Of a DNA stretch of 64,000 bases, positions 18,357-25,866 are shown piece by piece. Source of the DNA: Taibaiella sp. (GTDB taxonomy: Bacteria; Bacteroidota; Bacteroidia; Chitinophagales; Chitinophagaceae); the NCBI GenBank assembly GCA_016786705.1, contig JAEUVV010000006.1, forward strand, positions 310,001 through 374,000. Direction: 5' to 3'. Positions within the stretch are counted from its first letter, which is position 1; the number at the start of each line of letters is the position of its first letter. Position numbers and translations under genes: made by a program. The notes under the pieces are model-generated. The model searched no databases. It saw only the letters and a list, made by a program, of their open reading frames with translations, and had not been told where the DNA came from.

Positions 18357-20498
18357 TTATCTGTACAGTTTGTATCTTAAGTCTTCGAATTTCACAGATT
18401 GACGCAATCCTTCCAGGATCATCTGGGCTGCCCTGCTTTTCAGCATAGCCTCGCTCATTTGTCTTTCCATTTTAAGGTCACGACCCATTCCCGGTTTCGT
18501 GTAGCGCTGATTTACGGTAATGAATTGTACCCCGCTAAAGCCTGCAATACCCGGAGACAGCGTACCTTCTTTAAATCCTTTGAAGAAGGTATAGCCTAAT
18601 ACTTTAGGCTCATTACCCAGCCCCTGTATCATCGGGGAAGAGAAGGTAATAGAATCCACTGTAGCTATTTCCACCTGGTTAGCAGCGGCGATATCTGCAA
18701 GAGAAGTTTTTTGCTTGTTGGCATCGATTAAAAGCTGCGCTTTCTTTTGTTGCCTGATTATGTTCTCAATGCTTGTTTTCATTGCGCCTGCAGGTTTCAG
18801 TATACCCGGCTCGTTGATCTCGCTTAATTTAGCGACAACGATTTTGTTAGCCCCTACATTAAAGATAGGAGACGCCGCGCCGGCTTTAGCTTCATAAGCC
18901 CACTTAACCAGTTCGCCGGAAGCACCAACACCCTGTACCAGGCTGCTGTTGCGGTTTAAACCTTGTGCCGACTGAACCACTAATCCGGAAGCGGCAGCTT
19001 CTTTGGCAAAGTTAGCAGGAGCGTTCGCTACTTTTGTGGCGAAAGCTGAAGCTGCAGCATAAGCTTTATTATAAGTACTATTATCGATAACAATCGGTTT
19101 AATGACGTAAGCGATCTTAGTACTGTTTACATTTTTATCGCTCTTTTTAATGATCTGGATATAGTGTAAACCGGAGTAATTGGTGCTTTCTACCTTAACT
19201 ACTTTGGAAGAACCGGCTCCTGCACCACTAAATGCGAAGTCACCGAACTCTTTAGTAAATCCTGATCTCTGGCTTAAAGGTAATTCGTATTCACCGGTAG
19301 GGTTTTGCGCAATGTTATCATCAGAAAAAGTTTTGATCAAAGAATCAAAAGGAACGCCTGATTTTTCCAAGGCCAGCATACTGTCTACTCTTGCCTGGGC
19401 CTGAGCGTCGGTACGCACATTTTGGCCACCTTGTTTTGTTGCTATCAGGATATGACGTACTTTAACGGTGTCCGGTAAAGTAGCTCTTTCCATAACTTTA
19501 GCCAGAGCCATATCTTGTCCGTAAGCGAACGGACCAACAATCGCGTCAATAGCCGCGGTTTTGATCATATCAGCAACAGGCATTTGGTTAATCGCTTCTT
19601 CAGACTGGTAAGCCACCGGTACCGGAACAGAAGAGTTTACTTTTACAAAGTTGTCGATATCTGTAGTTGTAGCCATTTTTTCTTTCAATTCTTCCAGCTG
19701 CGTACGAACACGGTTAGAATCTTCAGCAGAAGGTTTGATATCAAACGCGATATAATCTATGCTCCTGTTCGGTTCTTTAACTTCAAACATTTTCTTGTTC
19801 GCAGCAACATATTTATTGATATCCTCATCGGTAACTTTTACTTTATCATCGCTTATCAATGTGTAAGGTAAGTTTACAAACGAGATATTTGCAGCGTTTG
19901 CTCGACCATCATTCAGGTCGTCTAATACAAACTTAGGGGTATACAGGCTACCGGTCAGCAAGCTATTCAATTTAGCCTGGATCTTGGAGGCGATCAGCGC
20001 GTTTTTGAAACTCTCCCACTCTGCCTTCATTTTTGCATCTTTTGTTCTCTCGTACTGCGCTATGCGGTCGCCCATAAACTCTCCGGTCTGTGGATTGGTA
20101 AATGCCTGGCGTACCATAGGATCAGGGTTAGCCGGGTTAAGCATTTCCTTCAGCTCGACATCAGAAACGGAAATACCCAATTTCTCATTAAGCTCCCCGG
20201 TCAGCTTGTCCATTACCATCTGGTTCAGCACCTGGTCCCGGAGCTGTGCTGTAGCATTCTCGTCCATAGGACGATTTTGTGCTCTCATCTGCTCTTCCTG
20301 GGCGCTTACCGCTTTATCGTAATCTGTTACATCAATCTTGTTTCCATCTATTTTGGCTACTGTTGAAGAAGGGCCGAAAAGACCACCGCCCCGGCCACCA
20401 CTTGTCGCATCCATTAATACAAAACCTACAAGGGCCAGTACGATCACCCCGCCTGCAACTTTTGCATATTTATCACGAATTTTCTGAATAATTGCCAT
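18357..20498 (-). CDS. PpiD-like membrane-anchored peptidyl-prolyl isomerase/foldase
   Basis: 713 residues. One N-terminal membrane segment (residues ~15-32, GGVIVLALVGFVLMD) is followed by a periplasmic SurA_N/PpiD-type chaperone region. A parvulin domain begins near residue 345 with VRHILIATKQGG and ends near 450 (SGLHYIQIIKK). The long C-terminal part is rich in Ala/Lys and probably helical. It should help fold exported and outer-membrane proteins, which suits a cell with many T9SS substrates and barrels. Length exceeds E. coli PpiD by roughly 90 residues. It has its own promoter and terminator. Confidence 0.92.
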   Translation of the reverse strand: MAIIQKIRDKYAKVAGGVIVLALVGFVLMDATSGGRGGGLFGPSSTVAKIDGNKIDVTDYDKAVSAQEEQMRAQNRPMDENATAQLRDQVLNQMVMDKLTGELNEKLGISVSDVELKEMLNPANPDPMVRQAFTNPQTGEFMGDRIAQYERTKDAKMKAEWESFKNALIASKIQAKLNSLLTGSLYTPKFVLDDLNDGRANAANISFVNLPYTLISDDKVKVTDEDINKYVAANKKMFEVKEPNRSIDYIAFDIKPSAEDSNRVRTQLEELKEKMATTTDIDNFVKVNSSVPVPVAYQSEEAINQMPVADMIKTAAIDAIVGPFAYGQDMALAKVMERATLPDTVKVRHILIATKQGGQNVRTDAQAQARVDSMLALEKSGVPFDSLIKTFSDDNIAQNPTGEYELPLSQRSGFTKEFGDFAFSGAGAGSSKVVKVESTNYSGLHYIQIIKKSDKNVNSTKIAYVIKPIVIDNSTYNKAYAAASAFATKVANAPANFAKEAAASGLVVQSAQGLNRNSSLVQGVGASGELVKWAYEAKAGAASPIFNVGANKIVVAKLSEINEPGILKPAGAMKTSIENIIRQQKKAQLLIDANKQKTSLADIAAANQVEIATVDSITFSSPMIQGLGNEPKVLGYTFFKGFKEGTLSPGIAGFSGVQFITVNQRYTKPGMGRDLKMERQMSEAMLKSRAAQMILEGLRQSVKFEDLRYKLYR

Positions 20499-20530
20499 AT
20501 TCCTATAGTGAATTTTTTTAATAAAGTGGG

Positions 20531-20560
20531 CAAATTTACCAAAAACTAATGTTAAACCAA
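20531..20560 (-). promoter_or_regulatory. Promoter of the PpiD-like gene
   Basis: On the minus strand a TTG (-33, 20558-20560, in TTTTGG) is followed after 19 bases by TAAATTTG (20531-20538), a full match to the Bacteroidota TTTG-N19-TAnnTTTG housekeeping consensus. It lies 33 bases upstream of the ATG. Confidence 0.75.
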
Positions 20561-20621
20561 AATATATCCCCTATTATTATAGATATATAATTTTAAGGAC
20601 ACAGTATAGCGGTTGAAACAA

Positions 20622-20629
20622 TATTTTTG
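20622..20629 (+). promoter_or_regulatory. Possible -7 box for the phosphatase gene
   Basis: TATTTTTG, 32 bases before the ATG at 20661, fits TAnnTTTG, but no -33 TTG is present at 19-20 bases upstream. Confidence 0.35.
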
Positions 20630-20660
20630 CGTCGTTTCTTGATCCAAAACGCTATTATAT

Positions 20661-21140
20661 ATGAAAATTTTAGTTGTATGCCTGGGCAATATCTGCCGGT
20701 CGCCCATCGCTGAAGGAGTGCTGCAACAAATGGCTGTTGAAGCGGGATTAGGCTGGCAGATAGCCTCTGCCGGCACTAATGGCTACCATACCGGAGAAGC
20801 GCCCCATAAATATTCGCAGAAAATATGCAGGCAAAACGGCTATGATATCGGCGCACAAAGGGCCGCCAGGTTTAAAGTAAGCGACTTTGACACCTATGAT
20901 CTTATTTATGTGATGGCCCGGGATGTCTACAATGAGGTAAAGCAGCTTGCCCGTACGGAAGCCGACCTGCAAAAAGTGCAGTTTTTCCTGGAGGAACTTT
21001 TTCCAGGGGAAAAAAGAGAGGTTCCCGACCCCTGGTATGGAAATGAATCCGGGTACGAGCCTGTATTCCAATTAATCAAAGAAGGCAGCGAAGCGATAAT
21101 TGCGAAACATAAAATAATAACTTATAAGGAAAATTTCTAA
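20661..21140 (+). CDS. Low-molecular-weight protein-tyrosine phosphatase
   Basis: 159 residues. The N-terminal catalytic loop CLGNICRS (Cys8, Arg14, Ser15) and the acid motif DPWYG (Asp near 123) are both intact. Members remove phosphate from tyrosine residues and in bacteria often regulate capsule or polysaccharide kinases. No tyrosine autokinase is in the window, so a polysaccharide role is inference only. Followed after about 80 bases by the DUF3276 gene, which has its own promoter. Confidence 0.93.
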   Translation: MKILVVCLGNICRSPIAEGVLQQMAVEAGLGWQIASAGTNGYHTGEAPHKYSQKICRQNGYDIGAQRAARFKVSDFDTYDLIYVMARDVYNEVKQLARTEADLQKVQFFLEELFPGEKREVPDPWYGNESGYEPVFQLIKEGSEAIIAKHKIITYKENF

Positions 21141-21157
21141 AAAATAATTCCAAATTC

Positions 21158-21187
21158 TTGGTTAAAATTTTGGCTTTATTATATTTG
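21158..21187 (+). promoter_or_regulatory. Promoter of the DUF3276 gene
   Basis: TTG (21158-21160), 19 bases, then TATATTTG (21180-21187): a full Bacteroidota promoter match. Transcription should begin near 21194, so the long open frame starting at 21158 cannot be the gene start; the GTG at 21221 is used instead. Confidence 0.8.
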
Positions 21188-21220
21188 CATTACATTCATT
21201 CACAATTAAATCTAAGAACG

Positions 21221-21649
21221 GTGTCGTACGAAAACAACAAAAACTACGAAGAGAAGCGTAATGCAGAGGTGGCCTTCAGTAAGAAGATTAAAGCCGGAAA
21301 AAGAAGAACTTACTTTTTTGATGTTAGGGAAACAAGAGGTAATGATTACTTTATCACTATCACTGAAAGCAAAAAAAGATTTAACGACGATGGTTATGAC
21401 CGTCATAAAATGTTTTTGTACAAAGAAGATTTCAACAAATTTCTGACCGCGCTTACAGAAACTATTGATTTTGTAAAAACCGATTTAATGCCTGATTTTG
21501 ACTTTGACGCCTTCAACCATGATGATGCGGAACAAAGCCATGGCGAATATGTAGCGGCCCCGGCGCCTGTATACAGCCAAAGCAGTACAGAAGAAACAGA
21601 AGAAGTTACAGCGCTTAAAGACACTTCTGTAGACGAGTGGAAAATGTAA
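21221..21649 (+). CDS. DUF3276 (PUR-alpha-like) nucleic-acid binding protein
   Basis: 142 residues from the GTG at 21221, chosen because a promoter covers the upstream part of the open frame. Residues ~10-95 match the PUR-type domain common in Bacteroidota (KAGKRRTYFFDVRET, YFITITESKKRF, HKMFLYKEDFNKF), which binds single-stranded DNA or RNA. The remaining ~45 residues are acidic and low-complexity (Glu/Ser/Thr/Ala). Cellular role unknown. Ends before a strong terminator. Confidence 0.88.
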   Translation: MSYENNKNYEEKRNAEVAFSKKIKAGKRRTYFFDVRETRGNDYFITITESKKRFNDDGYDRHKMFLYKEDFNKFLTALTETIDFVKTDLMPDFDFDAFNHDDAEQSHGEYVAAPAPVYSQSSTEETEEVTALKDTSVDEWKM

Positions 21650-21670
21650 TCTCCCGATAAAATATTTTAA

Positions 21671-21697
21671 AAGGTGCTATCCAGACGATAGCACCTT
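21671..21697 (+). terminator. Terminator of the DUF3276 gene
   Basis: Perfect 11-bp arms AAGGTGCTATC / GATAGCACCTT with a five-base loop, followed by CTTATTTT. Confidence 0.9.
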
Positions 21698-21698
21698 C

Positions 21699-22103
21699 TT
21701 ATTTTGATGACTTCATTGTCATTAATAGCGTAATAATTGTCGCAAGTACATTGGGCAGTAGAAAAGATAGGTTCACTATGCGATCTGTACCCTGTTCCAA
21801 TAAAAACATTAAACTGGTTTCCCCATTCACCAATATAATAGCGAGCTCAAAAACAATAGCCCCGGTTACAATCCACATCAGCTTGTTCCTATGCTTTAAA
21901 AGCACTCCCACAATGAGGTACAGGAACAGCAGCACGGCCATCTGGATCGCTATCGCGTAAATAGCCAATAAAGGGACCATCCCGACACTACCGCCCGGCT
22001 CCCCGCTGAAAATGATCACAGCAAAGTGCAGTAGGAGGATTAAAAAGGGCTGGAGCAAAAAATGGATGAACCCAATTGGTTTTGCTGATGTGATCCGATG
22101 CAT
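21699..22103 (-). CDS. Small four-helix membrane protein, unknown function
   Basis: 134 residues with four evident hydrophobic segments: ~10-32, ~42-66, ~74-92 and ~110-130. Short polar loops include KHRNKLMW and EQGTDR. No recognised family motif. Its 3' end lies almost against the DUF3276 terminator, which may serve both directions. Codon use resembles its neighbours, so it is probably a real gene. Confidence 0.6.
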   Translation of the reverse strand: MHRITSAKPIGFIHFLLQPFLILLLHFAVIIFSGEPGGSVGMVPLLAIYAIAIQMAVLLFLYLIVGVLLKHRNKLMWIVTGAIVFELAIILVNGETSLMFLLEQGTDRIVNLSFLLPNVLATIITLLMTMKSSK

Positions 22104-22157
22104 TGATGCTGCTATTATAATGCCAGATACTGGAATTTATTTTGCGCTTAAACCAAA

Positions 22158-22185
22158 AACAGGCACCGTCTTAACAGTACCTGTT
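22158..22185 (-). terminator. Terminator of the DUF5777/YceI operon
   Basis: Arms AACAGGCAC / GTACCTGTT with one mismatch and a ten-base loop; on the minus strand it runs into TTTTTGG. It is 23 bases past the stop of the DUF5777 gene. Confidence 0.65.
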
Positions 22186-22208
22186 CGTATTATCCATATA
22201 CCCCTATA

Positions 22209-23171
22209 TTACCATATTTTATTCCTGCTGTCTTTAAACTCTTTTGGCCTTACTACCGTAAACACTCTTGAGATATTAAAGCCGAAATGAACCTGGCCTT
22301 TCTCCCAGCGCTCTGTGGTGCCTCCTATTACCGAACGTTCTGAAACGCCTGTAGAGTTGGAGAACATCAACTGGAATACGTGACCGCCGGTTTCGATATC
22401 CAGGCCGAGGGTAAAAGAATTCCTGCTGTCGCGCATACGATCTCCAAGCTGGTAGTAATATTCCGCGGTTAAGGCTAAACGTTTATTTAATTTAAGCCGG
22501 CCACCTGCACCTAATGCGAAAATGTCATTTGGCTCATCTTTATACATCACGAAATTATTATGTACATGCGTAGGCATCAACTGAAAAGAAAATGCACTTG
22601 AAAACTTGCGGGCAATAAGCAATTGATTCACGTAGCCCAACCTGTTGGAAAAAGGATAGTCGGTGCCGGCAGGATTTTCCAGCAATTTAACGCCCTGTAC
22701 AGAAGCGGCGCCCAGGTAGCTTAAAGAAACAGGCATGCTGTTATCATCAGTTTGCCTCAGAATACGCACCTTAGCAAAGCCGTCCACTTCTTTCATAAAA
22801 GTACTTCTGCCGATACCCACCATCAACCAGTCGGTAATCCCGTAATCGAACCCGATACGGGTAACGGCATTATCCAGCCCAAAAAATTCTTTAAATCCTC
22901 CATCCACGGAACCGAACCTATGATTGATCCTGAAATCCAGGATTCCTTTACCTACATTTTCAATGCTGTGCCCGTTAGCGATGCGGGTAGTTTTAAACGT
23001 TGCTGTTGTGTACTGCTTTTTACCGGAGTCACTAGCCTGGTCCTCACTTTCCAAAAGAGTAGAAAGGTCTTGCTCTTCTTTAGTTTCGGTAGAATCGGTC
23101 TGTGCCTTCATGACGAGGGGACTCATCATAAAGAGGCAGGCAAAAAGAGTTTTTAATAATTGGTTCGACAT
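22209..23171 (-). CDS. DUF5777 family outer-membrane beta-barrel protein
   Basis: 320 residues with a signal peptide (to ~24, ending MKAQ), then a short acidic Ser/Asp/Glu linker. From residue ~55 the protein is alternating beta strands (FRINHRFG, TRIGFDYGITDWLMVGIG, LALTAEYYYQLGDR) with aromatic ends, the pattern of a barrel. I recognise the DUF5777 family, often encoded beside YceI and heme-protein genes in Bacteroidota. Last gene of a five-gene minus-strand operon starting at 25016. The substrate is unknown; transport or anchoring of the periplasmic YceI/redox components is inferred. Confidence 0.85.
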   Translation of the reverse strand: MSNQLLKTLFACLFMMSPLVMKAQTDSTETKEEQDLSTLLESEDQASDSGKKQYTTATFKTTRIANGHSIENVGKGILDFRINHRFGSVDGGFKEFFGLDNAVTRIGFDYGITDWLMVGIGRSTFMKEVDGFAKVRILRQTDDNSMPVSLSYLGAASVQGVKLLENPAGTDYPFSNRLGYVNQLLIARKFSSAFSFQLMPTHVHNNFVMYKDEPNDIFALGAGGRLKLNKRLALTAEYYYQLGDRMRDSRNSFTLGLDIETGGHVFQLMFSNSTGVSERSVIGGTTERWEKGQVHFGFNISRVFTVVRPKEFKDSRNKIW

Positions 23172-23201
23172 AAATAGATAAGGGCTAAAAAGTTTATGAT
23201 T

Positions 23202-23747
23202 TTAAATGGCTTTTAAAGTACTGGCTACAGTTACCTGTATAGAAGAAGCAATTTTGCCGGCCGCTACCGAAGGGATCTTAATCCCGTAATCAGCAGGCTT
23301 TACATTAAATTGCGAGTTTAGCGTAACGCTTTTACCTGCGACCTTAACGGTACCTTTTGTTTGTACTTTTTTGGTTACCCCGTGTATGGTCATGTTACCG
23401 GAAACGGTAACCGGGTAGGTACCGTCTTTTGAAAAGTTCACCGCGTTAATATTATCTACTTTACCCTTAAATTCGGACTTAGGAAATTTATCGCTTTCCA
23501 TATAGTTTTCATTAAAGTGCTCCTGCATCAGCGCTTTTTCAAACTTGAAACTCTTTATCGGTATCTGGAAAACCAGGTCGCCGCTTTTGCTATCCAGGAT
23601 TGCCGCCGACTCATTGTTGAACGCTTCGATGTTCTCGATCTTTGTCGCACTGAAGAAAGAAACTTTGCCGGTACGGGTCATGTACTTCTGGGCCTGCGCC
23701 AGTTGTGCAGCACCGATCATTACAAGTGCTATTACTATCTTTTTCAT
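23202..23747 (-). CDS. YceI family periplasmic lipid/isoprenoid-binding protein
   Basis: 181 residues. A signal peptide to about residue 20 is followed by the lipocalin-like YceI barrel: GKVSFFSATKIENIEA, FQIPIKSFKFEKALMQEHFNENYME, FKGKV, GNMTIHGVTKKV. Relatives bind polyprenyl chains such as ubiquinone precursors in the periplasm. A second YceI gene lies at 28718. Positioned between a heme-protein-like gene and the DUF5777 gene. Confidence 0.92.
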   Translation of the reverse strand: MKKIVIALVMIGAAQLAQAQKYMTRTGKVSFFSATKIENIEAFNNESAAILDSKSGDLVFQIPIKSFKFEKALMQEHFNENYMESDKFPKSEFKGKVDNINAVNFSKDGTYPVTVSGNMTIHGVTKKVQTKGTVKVAGKSVTLNSQFNVKPADYGIKIPSVAAGKIASSIQVTVASTLKAI

Positions 23748-23774
23748 TACTTAATATTTTAGTTTGGTTACTGA

Positions 23775-24164
23775 TTAATTGTTGGGGGCACCGTCATCTA
23801 CCCATTTTTTAATTTTTGCAATGGAGCAATCATCCAGTTTCGGTAAGCCTTTAGGCATGGCTGATGCACCACCGCTATGCGTAATAGATGCCATGAGTTT
23901 TCCGGAGTTCGCTATCGCGGCTATTCCTGCATAAGTAGAAAGATTAATCCCTGTAGGCGAACTGCCGGCATGGCAACCCGCAGTGGCGCAATTTGTTGCT
24001 ATAAGTGTAGTTACCGTATTACTGAAGGTCACATTGCTGGTTTCACAAGTCGATCCTCCGGTTGGCGGGTACATTTCCTCCGCATTGTCTTTATAACAGC
24101 CAACAACGCTTATTGTAGCTATACTTAATATGCCAAAAGCAATGTATTTGAATGATAGTTTCAT
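23775..24164 (-). CDS. Cytochrome c-like lipoprotein with CX4CH motif
   Basis: 129 residues. The N-terminus has a lipobox ending VVGC (Cys ~23), so it is probably membrane-anchored. The motif CATAGCH near residues 58-64 has four residues between the cysteines rather than the usual two, followed by a typical small cytochrome tail (LSTYAGI, a Met in SAMPKGLPKL, and DDCSIAKIKKWVDDGA). The family occurs in Bacteroidota and Planctomycetota-type genomes. Heme attachment is likely but not certain because of the spacing. Probably carries electrons with the next gene. Confidence 0.78.
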   Translation of the reverse strand: MKLSFKYIAFGILSIATISVVGCYKDNAEEMYPPTGGSTCETSNVTFSNTVTTLIATNCATAGCHAGSSPTGINLSTYAGIAAIANSGKLMASITHSGGASAMPKGLPKLDDCSIAKIKKWVDDGAPNN

Positions 24165-24186
24165 AATTAAAGGGTTAATTTCTGGT

Positions 24187-24606
24187 TTAATTATTTTGAG
24201 CTCCCTGGAGTATCCAGTTCCTGATTAACAGTATTTGCCCCGAAGATAACCTGGGGTTAGGTGCCTGCGGCATCCTGTCGGCCTCATCATCATCGGTTAT
24301 CGCCTCGTAAAGCTTGGTATCATCCGGGTTGCCGGGAAAGAATTTTTTTGCTTTTATCTTTTCGTAAGTCGTAAAGTTATAACCGTCATTGGCCAGGTTA
24401 TCGTTATGACAGCCGGAGCAGTTGGCGATAAAGATCGGCAGGATGACATTGCTGAAGCTAGGGTTTGCCGTATCTATGGGCAGGCTTACACCACCGCTGT
24501 CTATTATGCCAGGGTCTTGCGGGCCGGGCATCGGCTCATGTTTACACGAGCTCAAAGCTGCGCTCAATGTCATGCCGCCTAAAACCAATTTAATCCAGCG
24601 TTTCAT
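24187..24606 (-). CDS. Cytochrome c-domain lipoprotein
   Basis: 139 residues from the ATG at 24606 (MKRWIKLV). The longer frame to 24633 would overlap the end of the upstream gene and is rejected. A lipobox ends ALSSC. The heme motif CSGCH is near residues 61-65 and a Met ligand candidate lies in DRMPQAPNP. The C-terminal helix (ILLIRNWILQGAQNN) parallels the neighbouring CX4CH protein, suggesting both derive from one ancestor. Confidence 0.85.
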   Translation of the reverse strand: MKRWIKLVLGGMTLSAALSSCKHEPMPGPQDPGIIDSGGVSLPIDTANPSFSNVILPIFIANCSGCHNDNLANDGYNFTTYEKIKAKKFFPGNPDDTKLYEAITDDDEADRMPQAPNPRLSSGQILLIRNWILQGAQNN

Positions 24607-24614
24607 AGTTTGCA

Positions 24615-25016
24615 TTATTTGGTTTGGATACAATCGGATAAGATCACGGTCATGACAAAACCGTTACAGAAACCTTTAATGGTCAACTTATCGCCGGCTT
24701 TTATATTCGCTATAGATTCGCGCATGGTGCACTGTACCCCGGACATCGGATTATCATCCGAAGCCAGCACAATGACCATCTGTCCATCCTGGTTCTGGCT
24801 GATCTCCTGTACGGTACCGGAAACGTCCATTACTTTATTAAGGTATTGTTTATTCGCCGCAGCTTCATTTTCTTCAAAGGCTTTCGCTAGACTTGTTGCT
24901 GTAATAGCCTCAGATTTTATGTCTTCTACCTGTGCCGGCTTTTTATTAAAGAAATAATAGGCTACTGATCCGCCTATCAGTCCCAGGACTAATATTACAA
25001 GGGCTATCTTTTTCAT
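24615..25016 (-). CDS. OB-fold (tRNA_anti-like) exported/membrane-anchored protein
   Basis: 133 residues. An N-terminal hydrophobic segment (residues 4-21, ALVILVLGLIGGSVAYYFF) is an anchor or signal. The rest resembles the tRNA_anti-like OB family: LAKAFEENEAAANKQYLNKVMDVSGTV, a beta core, a CTMRE segment, AGDKLTIKGFCNG, and a terminal DCIQ. These proteins often sit beside YceI and heme-protein genes; ligand unknown. First gene of the operon, eight bases before the next gene. Confidence 0.82.
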   Translation of the reverse strand: MKKIALVILVLGLIGGSVAYYFFNKKPAQVEDIKSEAITATSLAKAFEENEAAANKQYLNKVMDVSGTVQEISQNQDGQMVIVLASDDNPMSGVQCTMRESIANIKAGDKLTIKGFCNGFVMTVILSDCIQTK

Positions 25017-25123
25017 AATTAATTCAGATGAGTACTATGCTGAATCAAATATCTTAATTGTACTATTCCTGTAAAAAAATATCCGGATGAAGCGGGAATT
25101 TTTACTGCTGAATCGGTAAAGGC

Positions 25124-25864
25124 CTATGATTTACCGGAAATCCAGCTTTTAAAGGAGGCCGCTTTCTCGGAGCTAACCACAGGCTCTTCTTTTGCTGCAG
25201 GCTCCAGCGACAGGATCACCCGGCCTTTTGTATGTACTTTAATATCAGTGATCGCCTCTAGGCTGGCCAGGAACTGGCGGTTGACCCTGAAAAACTTTCG
25301 GGGATCTGTCTGTTGCTCCAGGCTGTCGAGGTTGCTGTCAAAGGGATAGGACTTCCCGTTTTTTGTTTTAATAAAGGTAGTCTTCTGCTCGCTGTAGAAA
25401 TAAGCGATCTCCTCTAGGGCTATGGTTTTTATATGATCGCCGAAGCGTACCATAAACCTTTGGCGGTACCCCGTATTCAGGACCTCGTTTTTATCCTGCT
25501 GAAAAAAGCTTTTAAAACTGCGTAGCTTGCTTAAGGTACGATTAAGCGCTTCTCTTTTGATAGGCTTCAAAAGATAGTCCAGGCCTGTGGTATCAAAAGC
25601 CTGTAAGGCATACTCGTTATAAGCTGTAGTAAAAATGATAGGACAGGCAGGCTGCACTGCTTTAATAAAATCAAATGTATTACCATCCGCAAGCTGTATA
25701 TCGGTAAACAGCACATCGGGTACGGGATGTTGCTGAAACCAGGCTTGCGCCGACTGTACACTATCTACAGGGCCGGCAATCTCGGCATCCGGGACCAGCT
25801 CGCCGATAAGCCTGGCCAGTCGTTTAAAGGCCGGTAGCTCGTCTTCTATGATCAGTATTCTCAT
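25124..25864 (-). CDS. LytTR family response regulator
   Basis: 246 residues. The N-terminal receiver has the acidic pair in IIEDELP, the phospho-acceptor Asp in VLFTDIQLADG (~57), a Thr in IIFTTAYNEYA and the Lys in YLLKPIKRE. The C-terminal LytTR DNA-binding domain (~140-240) has IKTIALEEIAYFYSEQK, YPFDSNLDSLEQQ and FFRVNRQFLASL. It starts two bases after the sensor kinase stop, so the two are partners in one operon. It is a candidate regulator of the adjacent OB-fold/heme-protein/YceI operon. Confidence 0.94.
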   Translation of the reverse strand: MRILIIEDELPAFKRLARLIGELVPDAEIAGPVDSVQSAQAWFQQHPVPDVLFTDIQLADGNTFDFIKAVQPACPIIFTTAYNEYALQAFDTTGLDYLLKPIKREALNRTLSKLRSFKSFFQQDKNEVLNTGYRQRFMVRFGDHIKTIALEEIAYFYSEQKTTFIKTKNGKSYPFDSNLDSLEQQTDPRKFFRVNRQFLASLEAITDIKVHTKGRVILSLEPAAKEEPVVSSEKAASFKSWISGKS

Positions 25865-25866
25865 GC

